Below, one piece after another: positions 7,270 through 15,615 of a stretch of 64,000 nucleotides of DNA (position 1 is the first letter of the stretch; each line of letters starts with the position of its first letter). The translations under genes and the position numbers were made by a program. Under the pieces are notes generated by a model, which worked only from the letters and a program-made list of their open reading frames with translations, ran no database searches and was not told the origin of the DNA. Source of the stretch: Paractinoplanes deccanensis (GTDB taxonomy: Bacteria; Actinomycetota; Actinomycetes; Mycobacteriales; Micromonosporaceae); assembly GCF_016862115.1 (NCBI RefSeq), contig NZ_BOMI01000174.1:1-64000 (forward strand), in the 5' to 3' direction.

Positions 7270-9513
7270 TCAGCCGGCCGCGCCGGCGAGGTGGGCCAGC
7301 AGGGACGCGGCCGAGCGGCCCCAGGCCGGCAAACCTTTGCGCTCGGCCAGGTCGAGGGCGGTCCGGGCGTGCGCCGGGTCGCCCAGGAGCTCGGCCAGCG
7401 CGGTGTGGGCGGGGATCAGCGGCCACGCGGCGCCGACGCGTGCGGCGTCGGCGATGACGGCGCGCAGGTCGGACTCGGCCTCGGCGGGGCGGCCTGTCCG
7501 GGCGCGCAGGCGGCCCAGGTAGAGGCGGGCGTCCAGAATGGTCAGCGGGAGCCGGTCGGGGCGGGCCAGGAAGGCCAGGATGCGCTCCTCCAGGCCGTCC
7601 AGGTGGCCGGTCGCCAGGTCGAGGGCGTGTTCGGTGAGCTCGACGACGGGGCGGATCCGTTCGTACTCGGCCGCGGCGGGCAGGCCCCGGGCCACCGTGA
7701 GCAGCTGGGCCGCCCGGTCGTGCCGGCCGGTGTGCAGGGCGCCCTGCGCCCAGTTGAGGCAGGCGCGCAGGTGATCGCGCGGGTGCGCGGCGAAGCGCTC
7801 GTCGGTCAGCGCGGCCCGCACGGCCGGCCAGGCCCCCGGCTCGTCGAGCTCCAGGCGCAGCGACAGCTCGGCGATCTCGACGCTGAGCATCGCCGACGGG
7901 TCGCCCGACCGTTCCGCCGCGTCGAACGCCGCCGCGCAGTAGCGCAGATGGTCCTCGGCGTGCCGCCCCAGCACGGTGTCGGGCGCGGAGAGGATCGCCA
8001 GGGCCCGCGCCCGCCGGCCGTGGTGCGTGAGGTACGGCACGGCGCGCTCGATCTCCTCGTAGCCGGCCGCCGCCTCGCCCTGCTGCCGCAGCATCCGGCC
8101 CAGCGCCAGCCCGAGCTCGCCGCGCGCCCCCGGCGGCAGCTTCCGGTCGCCGAGGATCCGGCGCAGCACGGGAATCGCCTCGGCCTGCGTGACGCCCTCC
8201 ACGGCCGACCGGCCGAGCTTGCCCGCCAGCCGCGCCCGCTGCCGGCGCGGCAGCTCCGGATGGTCCATGGTGGCCAGCAGGAAGCGCGCCGCCGTGGCGT
8301 CGTCGCCGCGCGCCGTGGCCAGATCCGCGGCCGCCTCCGCGTTGCGCACGTGGTCGGCCGCGCTGCCCGCGAGCCGGTAGTGGTGGGCGAGCTGCGCGAC
8401 GGGCCGCGGCACCTGCCGTTCCAGCACCCGGGCGCAATGCAGGTGCAACATGCGCCGGGCGACCTCGGGCACCAGCTCGTAGACGACCTGCCGGGCCAGC
8501 GTGTGCCGGAAGCGGGGCGGCTGCGTACCGGCGTGCAACAACCCCGCGTCGGCCGCCCGCCGCAGGGCCGGCTCCACCTCGCCGACCGGGACGCCCAGCA
8601 CGACGGCCAGCGTGCGAGCCTCCGCCACCATGCCGAGCACGGCGGCCGCCCCGAGGATGTCGCGGGTCGCCTCGTCGAGGGGCCGCATGCGCCACAGCAG
8701 GACGTCGCGCAGCAGGGCCGGGACCGCCACGTCGCCGAGGACGTCGCCGAGCAGGTCGGGCCGCTGGTCGATCCGTTCGATCTCGTGGCGCTCCACCAGC
8801 GAGCGCACCACCTCCTCGACCAGGAACGGGACGCCGGCCGTGCGCTCGAAGAGCTGCGTCACGAAGACCGGCGGGAGGACGTCGCGGCGCAGCAGGGCCT
8901 CGGCCAGGGAGCCGACCTCGTGCGGGGACAACGGCGCCAGCCGCAGCACGGCGGCGGGCACGGCCATCGGCTCGCGTGCGGTCATCAGCACGGTGAGCCC
9001 CGGCACCGGATGGGCGGCCAGGTACGCCACGAACTCGAGAGTGACGGGATCGGCCATGTGCAGGTCCTCGAGCGCCACCACGACCGGGGCCAGCGCGGCG
9101 AGCACCGAGGCCATGGCGCGCAGCAGGCGGGCGCGCTCGGCCCGCGGGTCGTTCAGGGCAGGCGGTACGGGAAAGCCGGCCAGCGCCGGCAGGTACGGCG
9201 CGAAGACACCGATCGACGGGTCGAGCCCGTCCGGCAGCGACGGCGAGTGCCGGCGCAGGCCGTCCAGCAGGGGGCCGAGCGGCAGCGGCTCGCGCAGGTC
9301 GTCGCAGTGCGCCACGATGACCCGGCGCGGCGGAAGGCCGGTGGTGGTGAGCGCCTCGGCCACCAGCCGGGTCTTGCCGACGCCACCCTCGCCGAGGACC
9401 AGCACGGCGGCCGGCGGGGCGGCGACGGCGGCGCGCAGGACAGCCAGCTCGCCGCCGCGGCCGACGAAGGCCTTGGCGTTGTGCAGGTTGAACGCGGCGG
9501 ACAGCGGGAACAC
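7270..9513 (-). CDS. STAND-type AAA ATPase with helical repeats (LuxR/MalT-like, no HTH)
   Basis: The protein has 747 residues from the GTG at 9513. Residues 14-200 carry an orphan-type ATPase: FVGRGGEL, Walker A GEGGVGKT at 41-48 and Walker B VVVALEDLHMAD. The rest is winged-helix and TPR-like alpha-helical repeats. The large ATP-binding LuxR (LAL) regulators end in a LuxR HTH, but here the protein stops after LLAHLAGAAG with no such domain. It is either a naturally HTH-less signalling ATPase or a truncated regulator. A longer start at 9624 would overlap the divergent methyltransferase start, so the GTG is preferred. Confidence 0.8.
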   Translation of the reverse strand: MFPLSAAFNLHNAKAFVGRGGELAVLRAAVAAPPAAVLVLGEGGVGKTRLVAEALTTTGLPPRRVIVAHCDDLREPLPLGPLLDGLRRHSPSLPDGLDPSIGVFAPYLPALAGFPVPPALNDPRAERARLLRAMASVLAALAPVVVALEDLHMADPVTLEFVAYLAAHPVPGLTVLMTAREPMAVPAAVLRLAPLSPHEVGSLAEALLRRDVLPPVFVTQLFERTAGVPFLVEEVVRSLVERHEIERIDQRPDLLGDVLGDVAVPALLRDVLLWRMRPLDEATRDILGAAAVLGMVAEARTLAVVLGVPVGEVEPALRRAADAGLLHAGTQPPRFRHTLARQVVYELVPEVARRMLHLHCARVLERQVPRPVAQLAHHYRLAGSAADHVRNAEAAADLATARGDDATAARFLLATMDHPELPRRQRARLAGKLGRSAVEGVTQAEAIPVLRRILGDRKLPPGARGELGLALGRMLRQQGEAAAGYEEIERAVPYLTHHGRRARALAILSAPDTVLGRHAEDHLRYCAAAFDAAERSGDPSAMLSVEIAELSLRLELDEPGAWPAVRAALTDERFAAHPRDHLRACLNWAQGALHTGRHDRAAQLLTVARGLPAAAEYERIRPVVELTEHALDLATGHLDGLEERILAFLARPDRLPLTILDARLYLGRLRARTGRPAEAESDLRAVIADAARVGAAWPLIPAHTALAELLGDPAHARTALDLAERKGLPAWGRSAASLLAHLAGAAG

Positions 9514-9613
9514 TGCCGCCGAATGTAGCGCCGGGATCCCGCGGACGGGAGTTCTCCGGGAGCACCCCCGTGCCTCGACGCGTCGTTTCGCGGAATCCTT
9601 CGCGCGCGATCCT

Positions 9614-10351
9614 ATGCTCGACACCGTGTTCGACGAGGTTGCCGCCCTCTACGACAGGGCTCGCCCCACGTACCCGCCCGAGGTTTTCACCGATCTCGCC
9701 GCCCTGACCGGTCTGGGCCCGGGCTCGCGGGTGCTGGAAGTCGGTTGTGGCACCGGCAAGGCCACCCGGCCGCTCGCCGAGCTCGGCTGCTCGGTCGTGG
9801 CGATCGAGCCGGGCCCGCGGCTGAGCGCGCTCGCCCGGGAGCGGCTGGCCGACCTGCCCGACGTGGTGGTCGAGACGTCCACCTTCGAGGAGTGGGACGA
9901 CCGTGGGCGGCGCTTCGACGTGCTCGTGGCGGCCTCGTCGTGGCACTGGGTCGACCCGGTGGCGGGCCCCCGGCGCGCGGCCGAGCTGGCCGGGCACCTC
10001 GCTCTGATCGACAACACGGTCGTACGCCGTCCCGGCGAGCCGGAGATGTACGCCGCGACCGCCGACCTGCACGAGCGCTTCAGCCCCGGCAACCCGGCGT
10101 GGGGCCATCCGCCGCTGGAGGACGAGGTGCTCGCCGGCCCGGGACCCTGGTATCCGCTCGTGCAATGGCTCGACGGCCCCGCGTTCGCCGACCTGCTGCG
10201 CACGCAGTCGCCCTACCGCCGCCTCGACCCGGCCGTGCGCGAGCCCCTGGTGGACGCCGTCGCCGCCCGCATCCGCGAGCCGTTCCCGCGCCGCTACCTG
10301 TGCTCCCTGCGCGTCTCGCGGCTGACCCCGCCCACCCCCGCCGGGTCCTGA
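9614..10351 (+). CDS. Class I SAM-dependent methyltransferase
   Basis: The protein has 245 residues. It begins FDEVAALYDRARPTYPPEVF, typical of the methyltransferase_11/25 group. SAM motif I is VLEVGCGTGKAT at about 39-50, the acidic motif II is VVAIEPGP, and ASSWHWVDP is the post-motif region. It has a Rossmann core only, with no added domain. The substrate is unknown. It is divergent from the ATPase gene; the 100 bp between them should hold both promoters. Confidence 0.88.
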   Translation: MLDTVFDEVAALYDRARPTYPPEVFTDLAALTGLGPGSRVLEVGCGTGKATRPLAELGCSVVAIEPGPRLSALARERLADLPDVVVETSTFEEWDDRGRRFDVLVAASSWHWVDPVAGPRRAAELAGHLALIDNTVVRRPGEPEMYAATADLHERFSPGNPAWGHPPLEDEVLAGPGPWYPLVQWLDGPAFADLLRTQSPYRRLDPAVREPLVDAVAARIREPFPRRYLCSLRVSRLTPPTPAGS

Positions 10352-10456
10352 CCCCGGCGGGGGCAAGCAGTGTCACTCCCCACACCCGCGTTGCCTAAAG
10401 CTCTTAGGCAAACGCATAATGGGTTTCGGGCTCGATACGGGAGGGGCGATCACGGC

Positions 10457-11041
10457 ATGTCACGGGTGGGGCTCACGGCGGATCGTCTGGCCCGGGCGGG
10501 CGCCGAGCTGGCCGACGAGATCGGGTTCGACAACGTGACGCCCTCGGAACTGGCGCGGCGTTTCGGCGTGAAGGTGGCGAGCCTCTACTCGCACGTCAGG
10601 AGCGCTCATGACCTTCGCGTGCGGGTGGCACTTCTGGCGCTCGACGAGCTTGCCGATCTGGTCGCGGCGGGGCTGGCCGGGCGGTCGGGGCGGGACGCGC
10701 TCGAAGCGCTCGGTGATGTCTACCGAGACTACGCGCGGTCACACCCCGGGCGTTATGCGGCGACCCGGTTACCTCTCGACCACGAGACCGCCGCTCGCAG
10801 CGCGGGGCCTCGGCACGCCGCGATGACGCGCGCGGTGCTTCGGGCGTACCACCTGAGCGAACCCGACGAGACGCACGCTGTCCGGCTGCTGGGCAGCACC
10901 TTCCACGGGTTCATCGCGCTGGAACTGGCCGGCGGCTTCTCGCACAGCAGCCCGGGCGCGCGGGAGAGCTGGGCGCGCATCCTCGACGTCCTCGACTTCA
11001 GCCTCACCCACTGGCCACCGACCCCCGGGAACACACCATGA
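10457..11041 (+). CDS. TetR-family regulator (WHG/TetR_C_13-type)
   Basis: The protein has 194 residues. The N-terminal HTH (LARAGAELADEIGFDNVTPS, then ELARRFGVKVASLYSHVRS) is followed by an all-helical ligand domain with the RYAATRLP and LLGSTFHGFIALELAGGF segments of the WHG group. The start is the ATG at 10457. Its stop overlaps the start of the SGNH hydrolase by 4 nt (ATGA), so the two are translationally coupled and this repressor probably controls its own operon. Confidence 0.88.
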   Translation: MSRVGLTADRLARAGAELADEIGFDNVTPSELARRFGVKVASLYSHVRSAHDLRVRVALLALDELADLVAAGLAGRSGRDALEALGDVYRDYARSHPGRYAATRLPLDHETAARSAGPRHAAMTRAVLRAYHLSEPDETHAVRLLGSTFHGFIALELAGGFSHSSPGARESWARILDVLDFSLTHWPPTPGNTP

Positions 11042-12180
11042 TCACCACTCCGGTCACCGCCGAGCTCGTGCACGGAGCCGTCGAGCTCGAGACCACGGCG
11101 CACGGCCTGCTCCCCCACCGCCTTCCGGCGTGGGCCCGCGCGCAGACGCCCGACCCGCAGCTCGCGATGGTCGAGGCGCAGCCGTCCGGTGTGCGCGTCG
11201 TCTTCCGCACCCGCGCCACCGTCGTCGAGCTCGTCACCATGCCCACGAAGCGCGTGTACGCCGGCCTCCCGCCACGCCCCGACGGCGTCTACGACCTGCT
11301 GCTCGACGGCGCCCTGACCGCCTCCGCGACCACCGCCGGCGGCGGCAACGTCATCACCGTGACCATGGCCACCGGCACCTCCGAGCTCCGCGCCGGCGGC
11401 CCCGCCACCGTCGCCTTCCCCGGCCTGCCCGCCACCGACAAGACCGTCGAGATCTGGCTCCCGCACAACGAGACCACCGAGCTGATCGCCGTACGCACGA
11501 ACGCGCCGATCACCCCCGCCCCGCCCGGCGGCCGACCTCGCTGGGTGCACCACGGCAGCTCGATCAGCCAGGGCTCCAACGCCACCAGCCCGTCCGCCAC
11601 CTGGCCCGCGCTCGCCGCCCTCCGGGCCGGCGCCGACCTGCTCAACCTCGGCTTCGGCGGCAGCGCGCTGCTCGACCCGTTCGTGGCCCGCCTCATCCGC
11701 GACACCCCCGCCGACCTCATCACCCTCAAGCTCGGCATCAACCTCGTGAACGCCGATCTGATGCGCCGCCGAGCCTTCGCGCCCGCCGTGCACGGCTTCC
11801 TCGACACCATCCGCGACGGCCACCCGGACACGCCGCTCGTCGTCGTCTCCCCCATCTTCTGCGCGATCCACGAGGACACTCCCGGCCCCGGCGCCTTCGA
11901 CGTCGAGGCGCTCAAGGCCGGCGAGGTCAAGTTCCTCGCCACCGGCACGCCCGACCCGACGAAACTTACTCTGCGTGTCATCCGCGAGGACCTCGCGCGC
12001 GTCGTCACCGAGAGGCACGACCCGCAGCTGCGTTACGTCAACGGCCTCGAGTTGTACGGGGAAAGCGACGCGACCGCCCTCCCGCTCCCCGACCGCCTGC
12101 ACCCGGACACCGCGACCCACCGCCTGATCGCCGAGCGCTTCGCCGAGCACGTGGCGATGAAGCCGAGCACGTGGCGATGA
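11038..12180 (+). CDS. SGNH/GDSL-type esterase
   Basis: The protein has 380 residues. A beta-rich N-terminal half (about 1-165) is followed by the SGNH core: block I HHGSSISQGSNA (catalytic Ser), block II LGFGGSALLDP (Gly), block III KLGINLVN (Asn) and block V DRLHPDTATH (Asp and His). No signal peptide is evident, so it is probably cytoplasmic. It is coupled to the TetR gene by an ATGA overlap. The last codons lie in a 20-bp tandem repeat that runs past the stop, so the C-terminus (ending MKPSTWR) may vary between strains. Confidence 0.85.
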   Translation: MITTPVTAELVHGAVELETTAHGLLPHRLPAWARAQTPDPQLAMVEAQPSGVRVVFRTRATVVELVTMPTKRVYAGLPPRPDGVYDLLLDGALTASATTAGGGNVITVTMATGTSELRAGGPATVAFPGLPATDKTVEIWLPHNETTELIAVRTNAPITPAPPGGRPRWVHHGSSISQGSNATSPSATWPALAALRAGADLLNLGFGGSALLDPFVARLIRDTPADLITLKLGINLVNADLMRRRAFAPAVHGFLDTIRDGHPDTPLVVVSPIFCAIHEDTPGPGAFDVEALKAGEVKFLATGTPDPTKLTLRVIREDLARVVTERHDPQLRYVNGLELYGESDATALPLPDRLHPDTATHRLIAERFAEHVAMKPSTWR

Positions 12181-12213
12181 AGCCGAGCACATGCCGATGA
12201 AGCCGAGCACGTG
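12142..12213 (+). repeat. 20-bp direct repeats across a stop codon
   Basis: The unit gccgagcacgtggcgatgaa occurs at 12142 and 12162, once with two changes at 12182, and as a 12-base partial copy at 12202. The stop codon of the SGNH esterase (12178-12180) lies inside the second unit. Because 20 is not a multiple of three, a change in copy number would change the C-terminus. Confidence 0.85.
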
Positions 12214-12298
12214 CTGACAGAAGAAATCTTCCCGAGCACCGATGAGTTTCCGCCGCGCCGCGGGTCCACCCGTCAGAAACATCGAGAGGGGACCCCAA

Positions 12299-13153
12299 GT
12301 GAACCAACCAGAGACCCGCACGATCGCGACGCCCGGCGCCGTGCTGACATATGACGTCCGCCGGGGCGACGGCCCGGTCCTCCTGCTCGTCGGCTCGCCG
12401 ATGCAGGCCGAGGGCTTCACCACCCTCGCCGGGCACTTCGCCGATCGCACGGTCGTCACCTACGACCCGCGCGGCATCGCCCGCAGCGAGCGCACCGACG
12501 GCGCCACCGAGTCGACGCCCGACGAGCACGCCGAGGACCTGGCCGCCGTCATCGCCGAGATCGGCGGCGGCCCGGTGGACGTCTTCGCCAGCAGCGGCGG
12601 CGCGGTGAACGCCCTGGCGCTGGTCGCCCGCCGTCCGGGCCTCGTGCGCACGCTCGTCGCCCACGAGCCGCCCACGCTCGAGGTGCTGAGCGACCGCGCG
12701 ACGGCCACCGCCGCGACCGCCGATATCTACGAGACGTACCAGAAGTCGGGTGCCGGCCCGGCGATGGTCAAGTTCTTCCTGCTGACCGGGGCGAAGGGCG
12801 AGATCCCGGCCGGCTGGGCCGACCAGCCGGCGCCCGACCCGGCGCAGTTCGGGCTGCCCACCGAGGACACCGGCGAGCGCGACGACCCGCTGCTCGGGCA
12901 GAACCTGATGACCTGCACGCACTACGAGCACGACTACGACGCGCTGCGGGCCGCTCCCACCCGCATCGTCGTGGCCGTCGGCGCCGAGTCGGTGGGCGAG
13001 CTCGCGCACCGCGGCGGCGAGGGGGTCGCGGCCCGGCTGGGTGTCGAGCCGGTCACCTTCCCCAGCCACCACGGCGGCTTCCTGGGCGGCGAGTTCGGCA
13101 TGACCGGCGACCCGGACGGCTTCGCGGCCGCGCTGCGCGAGGCGTTGCGCTAG
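12299..13153 (+). CDS. Alpha/beta hydrolase
   Basis: The protein has 284 residues from the GTG at 12299, preceded by GAGAGGGGACC. It has YDPRGIARSERT (strand 4 loop), a nucleophile elbow FASSGGAVNAL with Ser, and a catalytic His in FPSHHGGFLGGEFG near the C-terminus. The length and layout are those of single-domain esterase-like hydrolases of Streptomyces and relatives. No lid insertion stands out. The substrate is unknown. A start at 12242 is possible but lacks a ribosome site and would fall close to the repeat behind the SGNH gene. Confidence 0.85.
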   Translation: MNQPETRTIATPGAVLTYDVRRGDGPVLLLVGSPMQAEGFTTLAGHFADRTVVTYDPRGIARSERTDGATESTPDEHAEDLAAVIAEIGGGPVDVFASSGGAVNALALVARRPGLVRTLVAHEPPTLEVLSDRATATAATADIYETYQKSGAGPAMVKFFLLTGAKGEIPAGWADQPAPDPAQFGLPTEDTGERDDPLLGQNLMTCTHYEHDYDALRAAPTRIVVAVGAESVGELAHRGGEGVAARLGVEPVTFPSHHGGFLGGEFGMTGDPDGFAAALREALR

Positions 13154-13163
13154 TCACGCTTTA

Positions 13164-13180
13164 TTGCCAAAGCTTTGCAG
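13164..13180. promoter_or_regulatory. Nur-box-like operator before the nickel permease
   Basis: TTGCCA-n5-TTGCAG matches the Streptomyces Nur box (tTGCaa-n5-ttGCAA, from memory) at 10 of 12 positions. It contains the perfect palindrome CAAAGCTTTG (13168-13177). It lies 58 bp before the NiCoT start. Nur is a Fur-family repressor of nickel uptake that acts when nickel is sufficient. Confidence 0.6.
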
Positions 13181-13238
13181 CTGGGGGTGGCGGGAATAGC
13201 GTCCGATCTTGGAATGTCCCGCGGGAAAGAAGATCGGC

Positions 13239-14345
13239 ATGACCGCCACCTCCCGGATCGCCCGCTTTCGGGCGAGCCTCACCACCGCCGACAAGCGGTC
13301 CCTGTACGGCATGGCCGGCTTCGTCGTGCTCCTGCACGTGGTGGGGTTCGGGCTGCTGCTCGGCCTCGTCGCGCCGAAGCACTTCCACCTCGGCGGGGAC
13401 CATCCGGTCTTCACCGTCGGCGTCGGCGTGCTCGCCTACACGTTCGGGCTGCGGCACGCCTTCGACGCCGATCACATCGCCGCCGTCGACAACACCACCC
13501 GCAAGCTGATGCAGGACGGCACCGGGCGTAAGCCACTGTCGGTGGGCTTCTGGTTCTCGCTGGGCCACTCGACCATCGTGTTCGGGCTCGCCTTCCTGCT
13601 CTCGATCGGCGTCAAGGCGCTCGCCGGGCAGGTCGAGGACGACGGCAGCGCGCTGCACTCGATCACCGGCGTGATCGGCGCGTCGGTCTCCGGCGTCTTC
13701 CTGATGATCCTCGGCATCCTGAACCTGGTCGTGCTGATCGGCATCATCAAGGTGTTCCGCAAGATCCGCCACGGCGAGTACGACGAGCGCGAGCTCGAGG
13801 AGCAGCTCGACAAGCGCGGCTTCATGAACCGGCTGCTCGGGGGCCTGACGAAGGCCGTACGCAAGCCCTGGCACATCTATCCGGTCGGGGTGCTCTTCGG
13901 GCTGGGCTTCGACACCGCCACCGAGGTCGGCCTGCTCGTGCTGGCCGGCGGCGCGGCCGTGTTCAACCTGCCGTTCTACTCGATCCTCGTGCTGCCGATC
14001 CTGTTCGCCGCGGCGATGTGCCTGATGGACACGATCGACGGCGTCTTCATGAACGTGGCGTACGGGTGGGCGTTCGCCAAGCCCGTCCGCAAGGTGTTCT
14101 ACAACATCACCATCACGAGCATCTCGGTGGCCGTGGCGCTCGTGATCGGCACGATCGAGCTGATCGGCGTCCTGGACGACCAGGCGCACATCACGACCGG
14201 CCCGCTGGCCGCGATCGGCTCGATCCCGCTCGACTACGCCGGCTACGGCATCGTCGGGCTCTTCGTCGTCGCCTGGGTGGTCGCGATCGCCGTCTACCGC
14301 CTCGCGCGCGTCGAGGAACGCTGGTCGTCGCCCTCGGACACCTGA
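13239..14345 (+). CDS. NiCoT-family nickel/cobalt permease
   Basis: The protein has 368 residues with about eight membrane helices. The family signature HX4DH appears as RHAFDADHIAAVDNTTRK at about 73-90, followed by LGHSTIVFGLAF and FGLGFDTATEVGLL, all needed for metal transport in HoxN/NixA homologues. It takes up Ni2+ or Co2+ across the cytoplasmic membrane, probably for urease, Ni-SOD or hydrogenase. The start is the ATG at 13239 with GGGAAAGAAGA upstream. The Nur-like operator upstream suggests nickel control. The 3' end overlaps the convergent marR gene by 52 bp. Confidence 0.93.
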   Translation: MTATSRIARFRASLTTADKRSLYGMAGFVVLLHVVGFGLLLGLVAPKHFHLGGDHPVFTVGVGVLAYTFGLRHAFDADHIAAVDNTTRKLMQDGTGRKPLSVGFWFSLGHSTIVFGLAFLLSIGVKALAGQVEDDGSALHSITGVIGASVSGVFLMILGILNLVVLIGIIKVFRKIRHGEYDERELEEQLDKRGFMNRLLGGLTKAVRKPWHIYPVGVLFGLGFDTATEVGLLVLAGGAAVFNLPFYSILVLPILFAAAMCLMDTIDGVFMNVAYGWAFAKPVRKVFYNITITSISVAVALVIGTIELIGVLDDQAHITTGPLAAIGSIPLDYAGYGIVGLFVVAWVVAIAVYRLARVEERWSSPSDT

Positions 14346-14824
14346 CCCTCGGTGCACTCGCCCAGCCCGGCCTGCACCCGGGCGGTGACGTGGCAGGCCA
14401 CCTCGCGCAGCGCCTTGATCTGCTCGTCGGTGAGGCCGTCGATCACGTAGCGGCGCACCGCCTCGACGTGGCCCGGCGCGGCCTTGACCACGAGGTCCCA
14501 GCCCTCGTCGGTGAGGATGGCGACCGTGTAGCGCCCGTTGCACGGGTCGGGCTCACGGCGCAGCAGGCCGCGCGTCTCGAGCCGCTTCACCACGTTCGAC
14601 AGGCGGGACAGCGAGCTCGCGATCATGCGTGCCAGCTCGCTCATCCGCAGCGTGCGGCCCTCGGACATGGACAGGCCGCTCAGCACCATGTAGTCGAAGA
14701 GCGTGATGTTGTTGTCCCGCAGCAGCTGGGCGTCGAGCGCGGACGGCAGCAGGAACATCAGCTGGGACAGCGAGATCCACGCCTCGCGTTCCTGATCGTC
14801 GAGCCACCGAGTCTCCTGCGCCAT
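14294..14824 (-). CDS. MarR-family regulator
   Basis: The protein has 176 residues. It starts WLDDQEREAWISLSQLMFLL, common in actinobacterial MarR proteins. The winged HTH lies at about 60-110 (MSELARMIASSLSRLSNVVK, then RLETRGLLRREPDPCNGRYT). It is divergent from the azoreductase gene, and the shared 124-bp region holds two TTCAA-type palindromes. MarR proteins near AzoR/quinone reductases usually sense electrophiles or quinones. The single Cys after the recognition helix (DPCNGR) could be redox-active, but this is speculative. Confidence 0.9.
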   Translation of the reverse strand: MAQETRWLDDQEREAWISLSQLMFLLPSALDAQLLRDNNITLFDYMVLSGLSMSEGRTLRMSELARMIASSLSRLSNVVKRLETRGLLRREPDPCNGRYTVAILTDEGWDLVVKAAPGHVEAVRRYVIDGLTDEQIKALREVACHVTARVQAGLGECTEGQVSEGDDQRSSTRARR

Positions 14825-14885
14825 GCCGCAAAGAGTACGGCGCGGGCGCGACCTCCCCGGAAACGGACGTGACCCATCTCCCATG

Positions 14886-14928
14886 TTCAACCTTGAAGTG
14901 AACCTGCTACGTTGGCTTCAAGCTTGAA
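14886..14928. promoter_or_regulatory. Twin MarR operators
   Basis: TTCAACCTTGAA (14886-14897) and the perfect palindrome TTCAAGCTTGAA (14917-14928) are centred 31 bp apart, three helical turns, between the divergent marR and azoreductase genes. The second lies 20 bp before the azoreductase start. Both are plausible MarR dimer sites on the same face of the DNA. Confidence 0.65.
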
Positions 14929-14948
14929 CTCAACCGAGGAGTACCGCC

Positions 14949-15596
14949 GTGACTCTGTTCCGCCTGGACGCCAGCATCCGCATCGACGGCTCCACCAGCC
15001 GCGAGATCGCCGACATCGTCGAGCAGGAGTGGCTCGCCTCCCACCCGGGCGACAAGGTCGTCAACCGCCACATCGGGGTCGAGCCCGTGCCCGCCACCGC
15101 CTGGGCGAACGCCGTGGCCGCCGGCGCCACCGACGAGGCCGCCCGCACCCCCGAGCAGCGCGAGGCCGTCGCCCTCGCCCGGACGCTCGCGGACGAGCTG
15201 ATCAACGCCGACGCGATCCTGTTCGCCGTCCCGCTCTACAACTACGGCGTCTCCCAGCACTTCAAGACGTACGTGGACCTGCTGCTCACCGCGCCGAACG
15301 CCGTCGGGCAGCCGTTCCTGGCCGGCAAGCCGGTCGTGCTCGCCACCGTCCGGGGCGGCGCGTACGGCGCGGGCACCCCGCGCGAGGGCTGGGACCACTC
15401 CACCCCGTACCTGAAGCGGATCATCGCCGACGTCTGGGGCGCCGAGCTCACCGTCGTCGAGCGCGAGTTCACCCTCGTCGGCGTCAACCCCGCGCTGGAC
15501 CAGTTCACCGAGACCGCGGCCGCCATGCACGCCGCGGCCCTCGACGCCGCGCGCGAGGCGGGCAAGGCGCTGGGCGCTCTTCCCAACGGCCTCTGA
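14949..15596 (+). CDS. FMN-dependent azoreductase/quinone reductase (AzoR-like)
   Basis: The protein has 215 residues and a flavodoxin-like fold. It begins LFRLDASIR (FMN phosphate loop), contains AILFAVPLYNYGVSQHFKTYVDL, the usual AzoR active-site strand, and VRGGAYG. Such enzymes reduce quinones or azo compounds with NAD(P)H, protecting against electrophiles. The start is the GTG at 14949 with GAGGAG 7-12 nt upstream. It is divergent from the MarR regulator and very probably its main target. Confidence 0.9.
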   Translation: MTLFRLDASIRIDGSTSREIADIVEQEWLASHPGDKVVNRHIGVEPVPATAWANAVAAGATDEAARTPEQREAVALARTLADELINADAILFAVPLYNYGVSQHFKTYVDLLLTAPNAVGQPFLAGKPVVLATVRGGAYGAGTPREGWDHSTPYLKRIIADVWGAELTVVEREFTLVGVNPALDQFTETAAAMHAAALDAAREAGKALGALPNGL

Positions 15597-15615
15597 GGTC
15601 GGGCACTGTGGACGG

